A DNA stretch of 64,000 bases from Paenibacillus glacialis (lineage in GTDB: Bacteria > Bacillota > Bacilli > Paenibacillales > Paenibacillaceae), in the NCBI RefSeq assembly GCF_001637205.1, contig NZ_LVJH01000010.1, positions 1-64,000 of the forward strand. The letters are read 5' to 3'. The position numbers and the translations under genes are program-made. The notes below the pieces were generated by a model. That model had not been told where the DNA came from. It ran no database searches and worked only from the letters and a program-made list of their open reading frames with translations. This document shows positions 24,605-32,423 of the stretch, piece after piece; position 1 is the first letter of the stretch; every line of letters starts with the position of its first letter.

Positions 24605-25290
24605 TGTCATTAACTGCAGTAATAATTGTTCTTATTAATGTAAGCATTTATGTTGTGATGTCCATGATTTATAGACGTGTTCACATTCCCGTGCTTATGC
24701 CTGCGCTAACCGCTTCTTTTGTTGTTGTTGTCCTGCTGTTGTATTTTCGGATTCCCTATGATACTTACATGATCGGTGGCCAATGGATTAGCCAACTACT
24801 GGGGCCGGCTGTCGTCTCATTAGCCTATCCTTTATATAAGCAGCGCCACGTGCTCCGCCGTAATCTTCTGGCTATTCTAGGAGGAACACTTACGGGCCTA
24901 CTTGTAGGGATGTTCAGTGGAATATTTCTGGCGATTGCCTTGGGATTCCCGAAACTATACGTTCTCTCTTTATTACCTAAATCCATTACTACACCAGTAG
25001 CCATTCAAATATCGCATAATCTTGGTGGTGAATCGTCCTTAACCTCGGTATTTGTGATGATTGCCGGATTTACGGGCGCCATTGGCGCACCTTATATCTT
25101 AAAGCTATTCAGAATTAAAGGTAAGACCGGTCTTGGTATAGGCCTCGGGACGGCTTCGCACGCGCTCGGTACAGCCAAAGCGCTCGAATACGGTGAGGAG
25201 TCCGTTTCGATGAGTTCTGTAGCGATGACCGTATGTGCGATAGCGGGCTCATGCGTAGCTCCCTTGATTACTTGGTTGCTGTATAATTAA
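24604..25290 (+). CDS. lrgB: LrgB/CidB membrane protein
   Basis: 228-residue LrgB-family protein with six to seven membrane segments. Family landmarks: GPAVVSLAYPLYKQ near residue 61, LLPKSITTPVAI near residue 120, and GLGTASHALGTAKALE near residue 180. Partner of the CidA/LrgA protein encoded just before it, forming the usual membrane pair in pyruvate uptake and cell lysis control. Confidence 0.9.
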   Translation: MSLTAVIIVLINVSIYVVMSMIYRRVHIPVLMPALTASFVVVVLLLYFRIPYDTYMIGGQWISQLLGPAVVSLAYPLYKQRHVLRRNLLAILGGTLTGLLVGMFSGIFLAIALGFPKLYVLSLLPKSITTPVAIQISHNLGGESSLTSVFVMIAGFTGAIGAPYILKLFRIKGKTGLGIGLGTASHALGTAKALEYGEESVSMSSVAMTVCAIAGSCVAPLITWLLYN

Positions 25291-25607
25291 ACGCGCATAT
25301 CTCTAGTCTTAAGGTTAGTATTGTAAATCGTTGAATCACTGGATAATTTAAATGAAGGGAAATTAGGTTCCACATCAAGTAACAGGAACTCTTCATAGAA
25401 AATCTGATGATTCGTGTTAATGATAAATGGAAGAGAGCCAGCATCAATTTTGACATCTCCGTTGTCTGGTTCGCTTTTGATCAATAATACGGATATTCCA
25501 TCACAGCCGCAGTCTTCCGTATCATAAGTAAGCCTGAAGTATCCAGGCTGATCACCGAGGGCATCTTGTAATTTCTGTTCAGCTAACGTTGTTATTGTAA
25601 TCTTCAT
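25287..25607 (-). CDS. HesB/YqkB-like iron-sulfur biosynthesis family protein
   Basis: 106 residues resembling the Bacillus YqkB group of the HesB/IscA fold: MKITITTLAEQKLQDAL, FRLTYDTEDCGCDG with a Cys pair, then VEPNFPSFKLSSDSTIYN. Such proteins may carry or insert Fe-S clusters, but the third classical cysteine of IscA is not obvious, so the role is uncertain. The start at 25607 follows GGAGCG by about ten bases; an earlier ATG at 25649 has no site. Overlaps the end of lrgB by four bases, convergent. Confidence 0.75.
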   Translation of the reverse strand: MKITITTLAEQKLQDALGDQPGYFRLTYDTEDCGCDGISVLLIKSEPDNGDVKIDAGSLPFIINTNHQIFYEEFLLLDVEPNFPSFKLSSDSTIYNTNLKTRDMRV

Positions 25608-25727
25608 AGGATATTCTCGCTCCTCATAAAAAATATAGTGGAAGTCCATTATACTATAGTATTGGTTACATAGCGTATGACAAACGAAAGTGATTTTGAC
25701 ATTTCATTGATTCTTTAGCTTCTTACA

Positions 25728-25751
25728 TTAGGAATGAATATTCATTCCTAA
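25728..25751 (+). promoter_or_regulatory. perfect 24-bp palindrome, TetR-type operator without a gene
   Basis: Half site TTAGGAATGAAT and its exact reverse complement, centred between 25739 and 25740. TTGACA lies at 25696-25701, so it resembles an operator-controlled promoter. AATGAATATTCATT-type palindromes are common for TetR repressors. No regulator or intact target gene follows, so the controlled gene has probably been lost. Confidence 0.6.
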
Positions 25752-25776
25752 TTCATATAGATTTTAAATGGAATGG

Positions 25777-25826
25777 AAATAGAGGTTCCGCCAACATGTC
25801 ACAATATGTTAGCGGGACCTCTATTT
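25777..25826 (+). terminator. hairpin after the orphan operator
   Basis: AAATAGAGGT and ACCTCTATTT form the base of a roughly 20-pair stem with two mismatches and a short loop. There is no T-run on the + strand; the structure could act as a terminator for either direction. Confidence 0.55.
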
Positions 25827-25843
25827 GCATGATGTGTTACGTA

Positions 25844-26030
25844 ATAAGTAACTATGTTCTTTCGGTTTGTAATACCCTCAGCTACAGTGCTGTAACCGAG
25901 TAACATGATGCGCACATCAGCATCGCGCAAAATGCTGATCAGGTTCTGATGCTGTTTACGGTCGAGTACCGAATCATTCGTAGATATCGCATAAATAAAA
26001 GGGCGATGAATTAATGGTCTGGATCCTACC
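25844..26030 (-). other. broken coding fragment of unknown family
   Basis: On the minus strand a frame of about 55 codons reads DSVLDRKQHQNLISILRDADV and then MLLGYSTVAEG without a start codon or ribosome site. It looks like part of a real protein that has been truncated on both sides. I cannot assign it. It lies between the orphan operator and the catalase remnant, in a zone of deletions. Confidence 0.3.
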
Positions 26031-26049
26031 TCTCAACAGATCCACGAAT

Positions 26050-26345
26050 GGTCTCGGGTGAAGACGATACAACGCTGACAAATCGTCAGGGGCATCCAAT
26101 CGATAATAACCAGAGTATGGTACAGTGGGTAGTCGTGGTCCTACGCCACTAGAGAACCACCGCTTTATCGAGAAGATTACTCATTTTGATAGAGAACGCG
26201 TTCCAGAATTGGTAAAGAAAATAGAGTCTGTCTGCGCTCGGATTACCCCGAAGAGACAGGCTCTCTTTCGTATGTCCCTAGCTTTGAAGTTTATGAGGAC
26301 TTCATTAAAGGATAAGAAAACCCTTTCAAGCACAAACTTCCCTAA
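26050..26345 (+). pseudogene. catalase remnant
   Basis: The sequence from about 26062 reads [20 protein letters not shown], typical of the N-terminus of a monofunctional haem catalase, then after a one-base shift [20 protein letters not shown] and DRERVPE, the conserved catalase entry motif. The catalytic core is absent: sequence after VPE no longer matches. So a frameshift and a large deletion have destroyed the gene. The orphan operator promoter lies about 300 bases upstream. Confidence 0.65.
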
Positions 26346-26406
26346 AAAATGGTAATAATGTATAATGGGTGATAGTGAATTTCTTTAATTTCTCATAAAG
26401 GAGAAC

Positions 26407-27441
26407 ATGCCTTTGCCTACCAAAAGTATAAAACCTAATTTATTCATTGGATCAGCAAGAGAATCCATAAGATATGCTAGTGCGATTCAATCGCAAATCG
26501 GCAGATTAGTTCAAGTTACACCTTGGTTTGCAGGAACCTTTGGTGCAAATGAGTATACGATGGAATCATTAGAACGTATTTTAGATCAAAGTGATTACGG
26601 AATATTTGTATTTTCTCCAGATGATGTGGCACTTATTCGTGGCAAACATGTCTTCATTACAAGAGATAATACAATATTTGAAATGGGTTTATTTTGGGGG
26701 AAACTAAGAAGGAATCGTGTATTCTGTATGGTTCCACAAGAAGTAATACAAAGGGATGATCTCATTACTGGAGTTAACATAGATCAATTCCATTTGCTCT
26801 CGGATCTTGCAGGTTTAACAATTTTGGAATATGAATGCCGTAATGATCGTAATTATGAAGCAGCGGTTACTGCCGCTTGCATTAAAATATTGGATGTTAT
26901 TGAACGTGAGAGGCATTATATAGATCCATTTCTCCTCCTTAAACAAAAGGAAGAGGAATTACAACGAAAGCAGAGCATTCTTCATTTTTTTTGGGAGTTC
27001 AATCGTAATGTTACGGTTCCAGAAGAACAGAAATATCACGCATTAAGCGAAGCAGTTCGTAATTCGTTCATCTCTCCAGTCAACTGTCGCGTCACGGGTG
27101 CGGCCTTCTGGCAAAAGAAAGGGAATGATGGAATTAGACAAGTCGGAGGGAATGTAGGGAGAGGTCGATTTTATTCATTTAATGTTCAAGAATTGGATGA
27201 AATGTCACAACCAATTTATGTGCTTGATGTATATAATAGTGGTAAGTGGACGTTCTTCAAGCGCAAGGAAGTTGCGGACGTATATGTGCTATGCTATCCT
27301 TTAGGTAGAGAACATGTTCTCTCCGTACACATTTCGGGTGTTGAAATGATACCTGAAGACAATTTGGAAGATATTGTAACTTTTAATGACGAATTACTTC
27401 GTACCATAAGGCATTTAGTTGGAGGGGAACACAATGAATAA
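26407..27441 (+). CDS. TIR-like nucleotide-binding protein, putative defence effector
   Basis: 344 residues. The N-terminal 160 or so form the predicted nucleotide-binding TIR-like domain found in CBASS/Pycsar-type effectors (PF10137): NLFIGSARESIRYASAIQSQ, then DYGIFVFSPDDV near residue 66 and NTIFEMGLFWGKLRRNRVF near residue 90 with the conserved glutamate. A coiled stretch (about 180-200) leads to a C-terminal domain of about 140 residues that may be GAF-like, though I am not sure. TIR domains of this type often cleave NAD when triggered. AAAGGAG is only four bases before the ATG; TTG 26413 is an alternative. Overlaps the next gene by eight bases. Confidence 0.7.
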   Translation: MPLPTKSIKPNLFIGSARESIRYASAIQSQIGRLVQVTPWFAGTFGANEYTMESLERILDQSDYGIFVFSPDDVALIRGKHVFITRDNTIFEMGLFWGKLRRNRVFCMVPQEVIQRDDLITGVNIDQFHLLSDLAGLTILEYECRNDRNYEAAVTAACIKILDVIERERHYIDPFLLLKQKEEELQRKQSILHFFWEFNRNVTVPEEQKYHALSEAVRNSFISPVNCRVTGAAFWQKKGNDGIRQVGGNVGRGRFYSFNVQELDEMSQPIYVLDVYNSGKWTFFKRKEVADVYVLCYPLGREHVLSVHISGVEMIPEDNLEDIVTFNDELLRTIRHLVGGEHNE

Positions 27442-27685
27442 TAACGACAGCTTTCGTCAATCTCATCTAGATTTACCCGCCAAAGGACCTTGGGTTGTGA
27501 AGTATGAAACAATTAGAAATGCAACCGTAGCGAGAGGGAGAACCATATCTCGAGCCAATCGGATGAGTGCCCGTAAATTTGAAGGTGGAGCACTGTTTAT
27601 AGGTCCTTCTGTTGAAGGAAGCGATAAAGAGTATGTTAAAGTGCTTAGTGGGAATGTAAATGACCACAAACCTTCGTTTGCGTAA
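27434..27685 (+). CDS. small conserved-looking partner of the TIR-like gene
   Basis: 83 residues, basic and soluble, no recognised family. The ATG at 27434 lies within the end of the TIR-like gene and has GGAGGGG seven bases upstream (27421-27427), so it is a well-translated, coupled gene. The middle (RNATVARGRTISRANRMSAR) is arginine-rich, the end glycine- and serine-containing. It might sense, regulate or neutralise the TIR-like protein; this is inference from position only. Confidence 0.6.
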   Translation: MNNNDSFRQSHLDLPAKGPWVVKYETIRNATVARGRTISRANRMSARKFEGGALFIGPSVEGSDKEYVKVLSGNVNDHKPSFA

Positions 27686-27701
27686 TAGATCCTGACCTAA
27701 G

Positions 27702-27739
27702 AAAGTTCCTGGGGTACTCCCAAGGACTTTTTTTTTAAT
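27702..27739 (+). terminator. terminator after the TIR-like pair
   Basis: AAAGTTCCTGGG pairs with CCCAAGGACTTT around a short loop, followed by a run of T residues. Confidence 0.9.
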
Positions 27740-27854
27740 GTGCAGATTTGTTTTATATCCTTCAAATAAGATAACTTTAATAGACGGTTTAGTAAGAGTA
27801 GAATAAACTAGATGGGCATCAAGAATACATATTCTTAAGGGAGTTGAAATTTAG

Positions 27855-28481
27855 GTGTTTACGATTGAGAATAATGGAACTATTCTTTTTCAAGGAGATA
27901 GTGTCACGGATTGTGGGAGAGACTATTCGAACAAGGGAAGCTTAGGCTCTGGGTATGCTTTACTAACTGCTGCTGAAATGGGTCGTAAGTATCCAAACAA
28001 GAATATTAACTTTCTTAATCGAGGAGTCAGCGGTAATCGTGTGACTGACCTTAATCGTAGATGGGATGAAGATTGTTTGCAGCTAAACCCATCGTGGGTG
28101 TCGATTTACATCGGTATAAACGATGTTTGGAGACGCTATGACGATAATGATCCAACCTCTGTTGAACAGTTTTATGAAGGATATCGTAAATTGATTGAAC
28201 GAACCCATGAACATACAGATGCCAAATTGATTTTGGTGGAGCCATTTTGCTTGCCTGTACCGGAGGATCGTAAGGCGTGGAGGGAAGATTTAGATCCCAA
28301 GATCCAGGCGATTCGTGTGTTAGCACGTGAATTTCATACACTGTATGTCCCACTGGACGGGTTGTTTGCGTCAGTAAGTACACAGATTGATCCTGCGTAC
28401 TTTGCGGAAGATGGCGTACATCCGACACCCGCAGGTCATGCACTTATTTCTAAGGCTTGGTTGAATACGATACATGCTTAA
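27855..28481 (+). CDS. SGNH/GDSL-family hydrolase
   Basis: 208 residues of the SGNH hydrolase fold. Block I is ILFQGDSVTDCGRD (nucleophile Ser17), block II Gly in NRGVSGNRV, block III GINDVW, block V DGVHPTPAGH with catalytic Asp and His. It would cleave esters, for example acetyl groups of carbohydrates; no signal peptide, so cytoplasmic. GTG start with AAGGGAG ten bases upstream. The following Gfo/Idh/MocA oxidoreductase suggests a sugar-related role. Confidence 0.87.
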   Translation: MFTIENNGTILFQGDSVTDCGRDYSNKGSLGSGYALLTAAEMGRKYPNKNINFLNRGVSGNRVTDLNRRWDEDCLQLNPSWVSIYIGINDVWRRYDDNDPTSVEQFYEGYRKLIERTHEHTDAKLILVEPFCLPVPEDRKAWREDLDPKIQAIRVLAREFHTLYVPLDGLFASVSTQIDPAYFAEDGVHPTPAGHALISKAWLNTIHA

Positions 28482-28550
28482 CACTTACGTATATCACTAA
28501 TGATCATGACATTACTAACAAGATTCAACAACAAAGGAGAGTATTAGTTC

Positions 28551-29579
28551 ATGAGTAAATTTAAAGTAGGTATTATTGGATGTGGAAACATTTTTCCAAT
28601 GCATGCTATTTCAATACAGTTATCTGATGTTGCTGAGTTAGTCGCGATATGTGACATCAAGGAAGATCGCGCTAAACAAGCTGCTGAGAAACATAATTGT
28701 AATTTCTATACGAGCTATGAAGAAATGTTAGATAAAGAAGAAATTGATGTTGTTCATATTTGTACCCCACATTATTTACATGCACCTATGACGACTTATG
28801 CGGCTAGCAAGGGCAAGCACATACTGACAGAGAAACCTATGAGCATAAGTACAGAAGACGCTCGCGAAATGGTGGCACTATGTGAGAGTAATGGCGTAAC
28901 ACTGGGAGTCATATTTCAAAATCGCTATAATCCAGGGTCACAGCTGATTAAGAATGCTATTCTAGATGGTAGCCTTGGACAAGTTCTCGGAGCCAAATGC
29001 TCGGTAACTTGGAACCGTTCTGACGAATACTATAGCCTAAGCGATTGGAAAGGGACATGGGAGAAGGAGGGGGGCGGTGTACTGATTGACCAAGCCATTC
29101 ATACGATGGACCTGATGCGCTGGTTCGTAGGAGAGGAAATTGAGTATGTTGATGCTCAAATGGGTAACCGTGCTCACGAATCAATCGAGGTAGAAGATAG
29201 TGTTGAGGGTGTTATGAAGTTTAAGAGTGGGATATTCGGTGGATTCTTCGCTGTAAATTACTACAGTTATGATGCTCCAGTAGAAATTGAGGTTCATTGT
29301 GAGAAGGGTATCGCTAAGATGGTCGCTGAAAAGGCGATGATTAGATACAATGATGGAACCGAAATTACTAAAGATAAGGATCCAAATGAAGTGGTAGATT
29401 ATGGCCAAGGCGTGAAAATGTACTGGGGTGTTAGTCATTTGAAACAAATTCGTGATTACTATGAAGCCCTGAAGACTGGTGAAGTTCTTTATATTGACGG
29501 CAAAGAAGCGCTCAAGACTCAAGAAATGATTGCAGGAATTTATCAATCAGGCAAAGAGAATAAGCGCATTTATCTGTAG
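28551..29579 (+). CDS. Gfo/Idh/MocA-family oxidoreductase
   Basis: 342 residues. The N-terminal Rossmann domain opens with KVGIIGCGNIFPMHA; HICTPHYLHAPM and ILTEKPMSIS (with the conserved Glu-Lys-Pro) identify the family, and GGGVLIDQAIHTMDLMRW provides the putative catalytic His. Uses NAD(P) on a sugar, inositol or related substrate, not identifiable here. AAAGGAG before the ATG. Seventy bases after the SGNH hydrolase and ended by a strong terminator, so probably one transcription unit. Confidence 0.88.
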   Translation: MSKFKVGIIGCGNIFPMHAISIQLSDVAELVAICDIKEDRAKQAAEKHNCNFYTSYEEMLDKEEIDVVHICTPHYLHAPMTTYAASKGKHILTEKPMSISTEDAREMVALCESNGVTLGVIFQNRYNPGSQLIKNAILDGSLGQVLGAKCSVTWNRSDEYYSLSDWKGTWEKEGGGVLIDQAIHTMDLMRWFVGEEIEYVDAQMGNRAHESIEVEDSVEGVMKFKSGIFGGFFAVNYYSYDAPVEIEVHCEKGIAKMVAEKAMIRYNDGTEITKDKDPNEVVDYGQGVKMYWGVSHLKQIRDYYEALKTGEVLYIDGKEALKTQEMIAGIYQSGKENKRIYL

Positions 29580-29624
29580 TGATGTTCTATCCTCTCCGAA
29601 TCTCATGGTTACTAGTTGAATACA

Positions 29625-29657
29625 ATAAGCTGTCGCTATAGCGACAGCTTATTTTTG
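29625..29657. terminator. bidirectional terminator
   Basis: AAGCTGTCGC-TATA-GCGACAGCTT is a perfect ten-pair stem followed by ATTTTTG, between the oxidoreductase and the convergent XRE regulator. Confidence 0.9.
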
Positions 29658-29677
29658 TTAATAAAAAGATTGAACTC

Positions 29678-29923
29678 TTATTCTGGATACCCTTGTAATG
29701 GTGGATCAACGGTGTTCTGAGATAACGGCTTTCTTCCGATTAAATAATCAAGGGAAACTTGAAGTATGTCGGCAATATGTGTAAGTGTGTCAAAGTCCGG
29801 GTTTCTTCGACTTTTCTCATAGTGCGACAATGCCCCTCGGCTGATACCGACAAGGTTAGACAATTCTTCTTGCGTCAATCCTTTCTGCTCTCGCAATTCT
29901 GCAATTCGATCCCCAATCTTCAT
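29678..29923 (-). CDS. XRE-family HTH regulator
   Basis: 81 residues, almost entirely a Cro/C1-type helix-turn-helix (RIAELREQKGLTQEELSNLV at residues 6-25, then SRGALSHYEKSRRNPDFDTL), with a short tail. Such single-domain regulators usually repress their own promoter. Two identical-type palindromes lie upstream at 29999-30013 and 30034-30048 and are probable targets. No effector domain is present. Confidence 0.85.
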   Translation of the reverse strand: MKIGDRIAELREQKGLTQEELSNLVGISRGALSHYEKSRRNPDFDTLTHIADILQVSLDYLIGRKPLSQNTVDPPLQGYPE

Positions 29924-29998
29924 TCATCTTCCTCCCTAAACATATCAACCATAATAATCAATAAAGGCATAAAAACAATTTGACATGATATTTGATTT

Positions 29999-30048
29999 GA
30001 TACATATTGTATCGTTAATCAACAGCGTAGTTTGATACATTTTGTATC
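29999..30048 (-). promoter_or_regulatory. pair of operators upstream of the XRE regulator
   Basis: GATACATATTGTATC (29999-30013) and GATACATTTTGTATC (30034-30048) share GATACA-3-TGTATC with centres 35 bases apart. They lie 75-125 bases before the XRE start. Both contain a 6-base half site in perfect inverted repeat. Confidence 0.75.
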
Positions 30049-30307
30049 ATTATAACTTTAAAGAGCTTCGATATACAACTAGCTTCTAGAAAAAAAGAAA
30101 AAGTAAATTGAAAAATAAGATTTTCTCATAGATTTCTTTAGAGGAAAGAACATACTTACGAGGTGATCGTGATTATTTGTTCGTCGGGGGCGGGTCATGG
30201 GGGAATGAGGTTGATATGAGAGTGAATCCGAACTAGGGAGCTTATAATGCTGAAGGTGAACCTTAGTCCACATGTAACAAAGAAATTGAAATTTATTTTA
30301 ATGGGTT
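30049..30307 (+). other. gene-free interval after the XRE operators
   Basis: No convincing gene. A very short frame near 30170 has a possible ribosome site but codes only about 16 residues. If the XRE operators also control a rightward gene, that gene is no longer here. Confidence 0.35.
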
Positions 30308-30354
30308 AAAGGCGGTCGCATACGGTATCCACACACCGTTCTGCGACCGTCTTT
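30308..30354 (-). terminator. terminator after the YdjM-like gene
   Basis: AAAGGCGGTCGCA pairs with TGCGACCGTCTTT, with an inner ACGGT/ACCGT extension; read on the minus strand it ends in a T-rich stretch. Confidence 0.85.
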
Positions 30355-30377
30355 CTTAGATCACGCTGTTTATGACA

Positions 30378-31022
30378 TTACAGCCGTAGCTTTATTGATC
30401 TCTTATAAAAGGGATACAACCATTTCACACCTTGTGGTGTTAACGTATCAGCGAGTAGATGGGAGAGATAGCTGGTCGTTGATACAGACATTAAGCCTTT
30501 AACTTGTAACTGTTGTTCCATTCCATAACTTATGATTCCCCATAAACATAGAGCCCACACCGTGTGGGTCATGCCTCGATGTTTCAACCATGGTGCCCAA
30601 GCTATAAATAAACCGAGTCCGATTAACCAGTTCATATGGAAAACCCAGCCCCCATACATGATTAATCCTCCTATTGCACTGACCAGTGCATTTCGAATCA
30701 ATCCTTCCTTGGTAATGAAACCAAAAAGTAAAGCAATCAGACACACAATGGAATATTCGGGGTAGAAAGACTGCTCAGATAGAAATAGAAAGGTTAACAC
30801 GGATACGAGTAAGACGCCAACCCAGACAAGGAATTGACGAAGTTGTCTAGACACTTTACCAATCTTGGAGCTTAGAATACTGGGTCCATCTAGATCTGCA
30901 CTGAGAGCAGAAAAGGCTGATACTGCAATATAAATAGCTGCATTCTGTATCGTAAATGGATAATACATGGCAGCAGCAACACCGATAACTGTTCCAATAG
31001 CAAGATGTGTAGTACCTTTCAT
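30378..31022 (-). CDS. YdjM/DUF457-family membrane metal-dependent hydrolase-like protein
   Basis: 214 residues, about six membrane segments. The family motif MKGTTHLAIGTVIGVAAA opens the protein, SADLDGPSIL follows (acidic metal ligands) and later KHRGMTHTVWAL and SHLLADTLTPQGVKWLYP contain the conserved His and Asp residues. In enterobacteria the relative ydjM is SOS-induced; biochemical function unknown. AGGAGG before the ATG. A LexA-like palindrome lies upstream at 31066-31079. Confidence 0.85.
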   Translation of the reverse strand: MKGTTHLAIGTVIGVAAAMYYPFTIQNAAIYIAVSAFSALSADLDGPSILSSKIGKVSRQLRQFLVWVGVLLVSVLTFLFLSEQSFYPEYSIVCLIALLFGFITKEGLIRNALVSAIGGLIMYGGWVFHMNWLIGLGLFIAWAPWLKHRGMTHTVWALCLWGIISYGMEQQLQVKGLMSVSTTSYLSHLLADTLTPQGVKWLYPFYKRSIKLRL

Positions 31023-31065
31023 AGGACCTCCTGTGACTTACGAAGTTGACTGAGTTATAGCGATA

Positions 31066-31079
31066 CAAACATATGTTTG
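31066..31079 (-). promoter_or_regulatory. LexA/DinR-like box
   Basis: CAAACATATGTTTG is a perfect 14-base palindrome differing at one position from the Bacillus LexA consensus CGAACRNRYGTTYG. It is 44 bases before the YdjM-like gene. This suggests SOS control, as for enterobacterial ydjM. Confidence 0.6.
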
Positions 31080-31254
31080 CTGTATTATTATACACGCAGA
31101 TCCTTCACACAAACAAGAAGCATTGTTATTTAAATTCATTTACACGCAACCTTCCAAGTATTGTAAACGTCTTTAAAGAAAGCATCTAATTTCGGTTCTC
31201 TCATTAGAATCGGAAATAGCTGAGCAAATATGAAAGGAAGCGGGTGGGAATAGC

Positions 31255-32340
31255 ATGCGTAAACGGGGGTTTATTTGCATTCTGTTATTATCAATGTTAC
31301 TAAGTAGTTGTTCTGGTTCAGCATCCAATGCTAACCAATCTACAGCAAAGGCTGGGTCACCAATCAATGTGGGAATGGAGGAATCCTTATCTGAGGATAG
31401 TGGTACAGCCGAATCACCAGCAGAGCTTCCATCGGATCAAGAAAATACAATAATATCAGAGAAGGATCTACAGAGTGTAACGACATCAACGTCTGCTGTA
31501 CCTGTCGAGCAACTAAAGGGATTTAACGGTGCTTCAACTGCGGAGGCTTTGAATAAAAAACTTATTTACACAGCCAATCTTGTGATGCGCGTCAAGAATT
31601 ACGCAACGGCACAGTCCGAAGTGAGGAATTTGGCATCCCTCTCAGGTGGATATATTGTGGAGTTCTCAGAGGATCAATCGACACAAGAGGTTGGAGGCAC
31701 ATTTGTACTTAAAGTCCCAGTGAATGGTTTCTCATCTTTATTAGACAATATAGAGAAAATAAAGCATGAATCATTACAGCAAAGTATTAAGGGTCAAGAC
31801 GTATCAGAGGAATATGTAGATCTGGAATCTAGACTTAAAGTTAAAGAGCTTATGGAGAAGCAGTATACAGAGTTTATGAAAAAGGCAACGAAGACGGACG
31901 AGTTGGTCTCTTTTGCAAATGAGCTAGGTAAAATTCAGGAGGATATTGAACTAGTTAAAGGGAGGATGCGATACATAAATAACAATGTATCCTACTCTAC
32001 GGTCGAGATTCGATTGTATCAACAGGACGGGATAGTAGACCCAGCCTTAATTAATGAAGAGAAGGCACCTCTATTCGATCGAGCTAACGATGCGCTAAAG
32101 GGAACAATCAATGCTCTAACAATCTTGTTTCAGTGGATAGTCGTTATTCTGTTTGGTGCTTCACCGATCATACTTGTTGCTATTATTGTATGGATAGTTC
32201 TGTGGTTGATACGGCGAAACAGAGTAGAGAAGAAAAATGACCATAATCGTATTACTCACTATCGGCCAGTCATAGAAACGGTTGATGAACATGAGATTAA
32301 GATTAATAATGTTCAGGATTCTTCGGACGATCTAAAGTGA
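31255..32340 (+). CDS. DUF4349-domain lipoprotein
   Basis: 361 residues. Signal peptide with lipobox (LLSSC, Cys19), a Ser/Thr/Glu-rich linker, then the DUF4349 domain (KLIYTANLVMRVKNYATAQSEV from about residue 102) containing a coiled coil, and a C-terminal membrane segment (about residues 290-320) with a short basic tail. It is thus anchored at both ends of an extracellular domain. Function unknown. AAAGGAAG upstream of the ATG. Single-gene unit with a terminator after it. Confidence 0.82.
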   Translation: MRKRGFICILLLSMLLSSCSGSASNANQSTAKAGSPINVGMEESLSEDSGTAESPAELPSDQENTIISEKDLQSVTTSTSAVPVEQLKGFNGASTAEALNKKLIYTANLVMRVKNYATAQSEVRNLASLSGGYIVEFSEDQSTQEVGGTFVLKVPVNGFSSLLDNIEKIKHESLQQSIKGQDVSEEYVDLESRLKVKELMEKQYTEFMKKATKTDELVSFANELGKIQEDIELVKGRMRYINNNVSYSTVEIRLYQQDGIVDPALINEEKAPLFDRANDALKGTINALTILFQWIVVILFGASPIILVAIIVWIVLWLIRRNRVEKKNDHNRITHYRPVIETVDEHEIKINNVQDSSDDLK

Positions 32341-32375
32341 TTGTAAGTGATCAAGAATGTGAATCATGCTAAAAC

Positions 32376-32420
32376 AACAAACAAAGAGACCCATTTACTA
32401 AACGGGTCTCTTTGTTTGTT
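32376..32420. terminator. bidirectional terminator
   Basis: AACAAACAAAGAGACCC and GGGTCTCTTTGTTTGTT form a perfect 17-pair stem between two convergent genes. Confidence 0.92.
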
Positions 32421-32423
32421 ATT

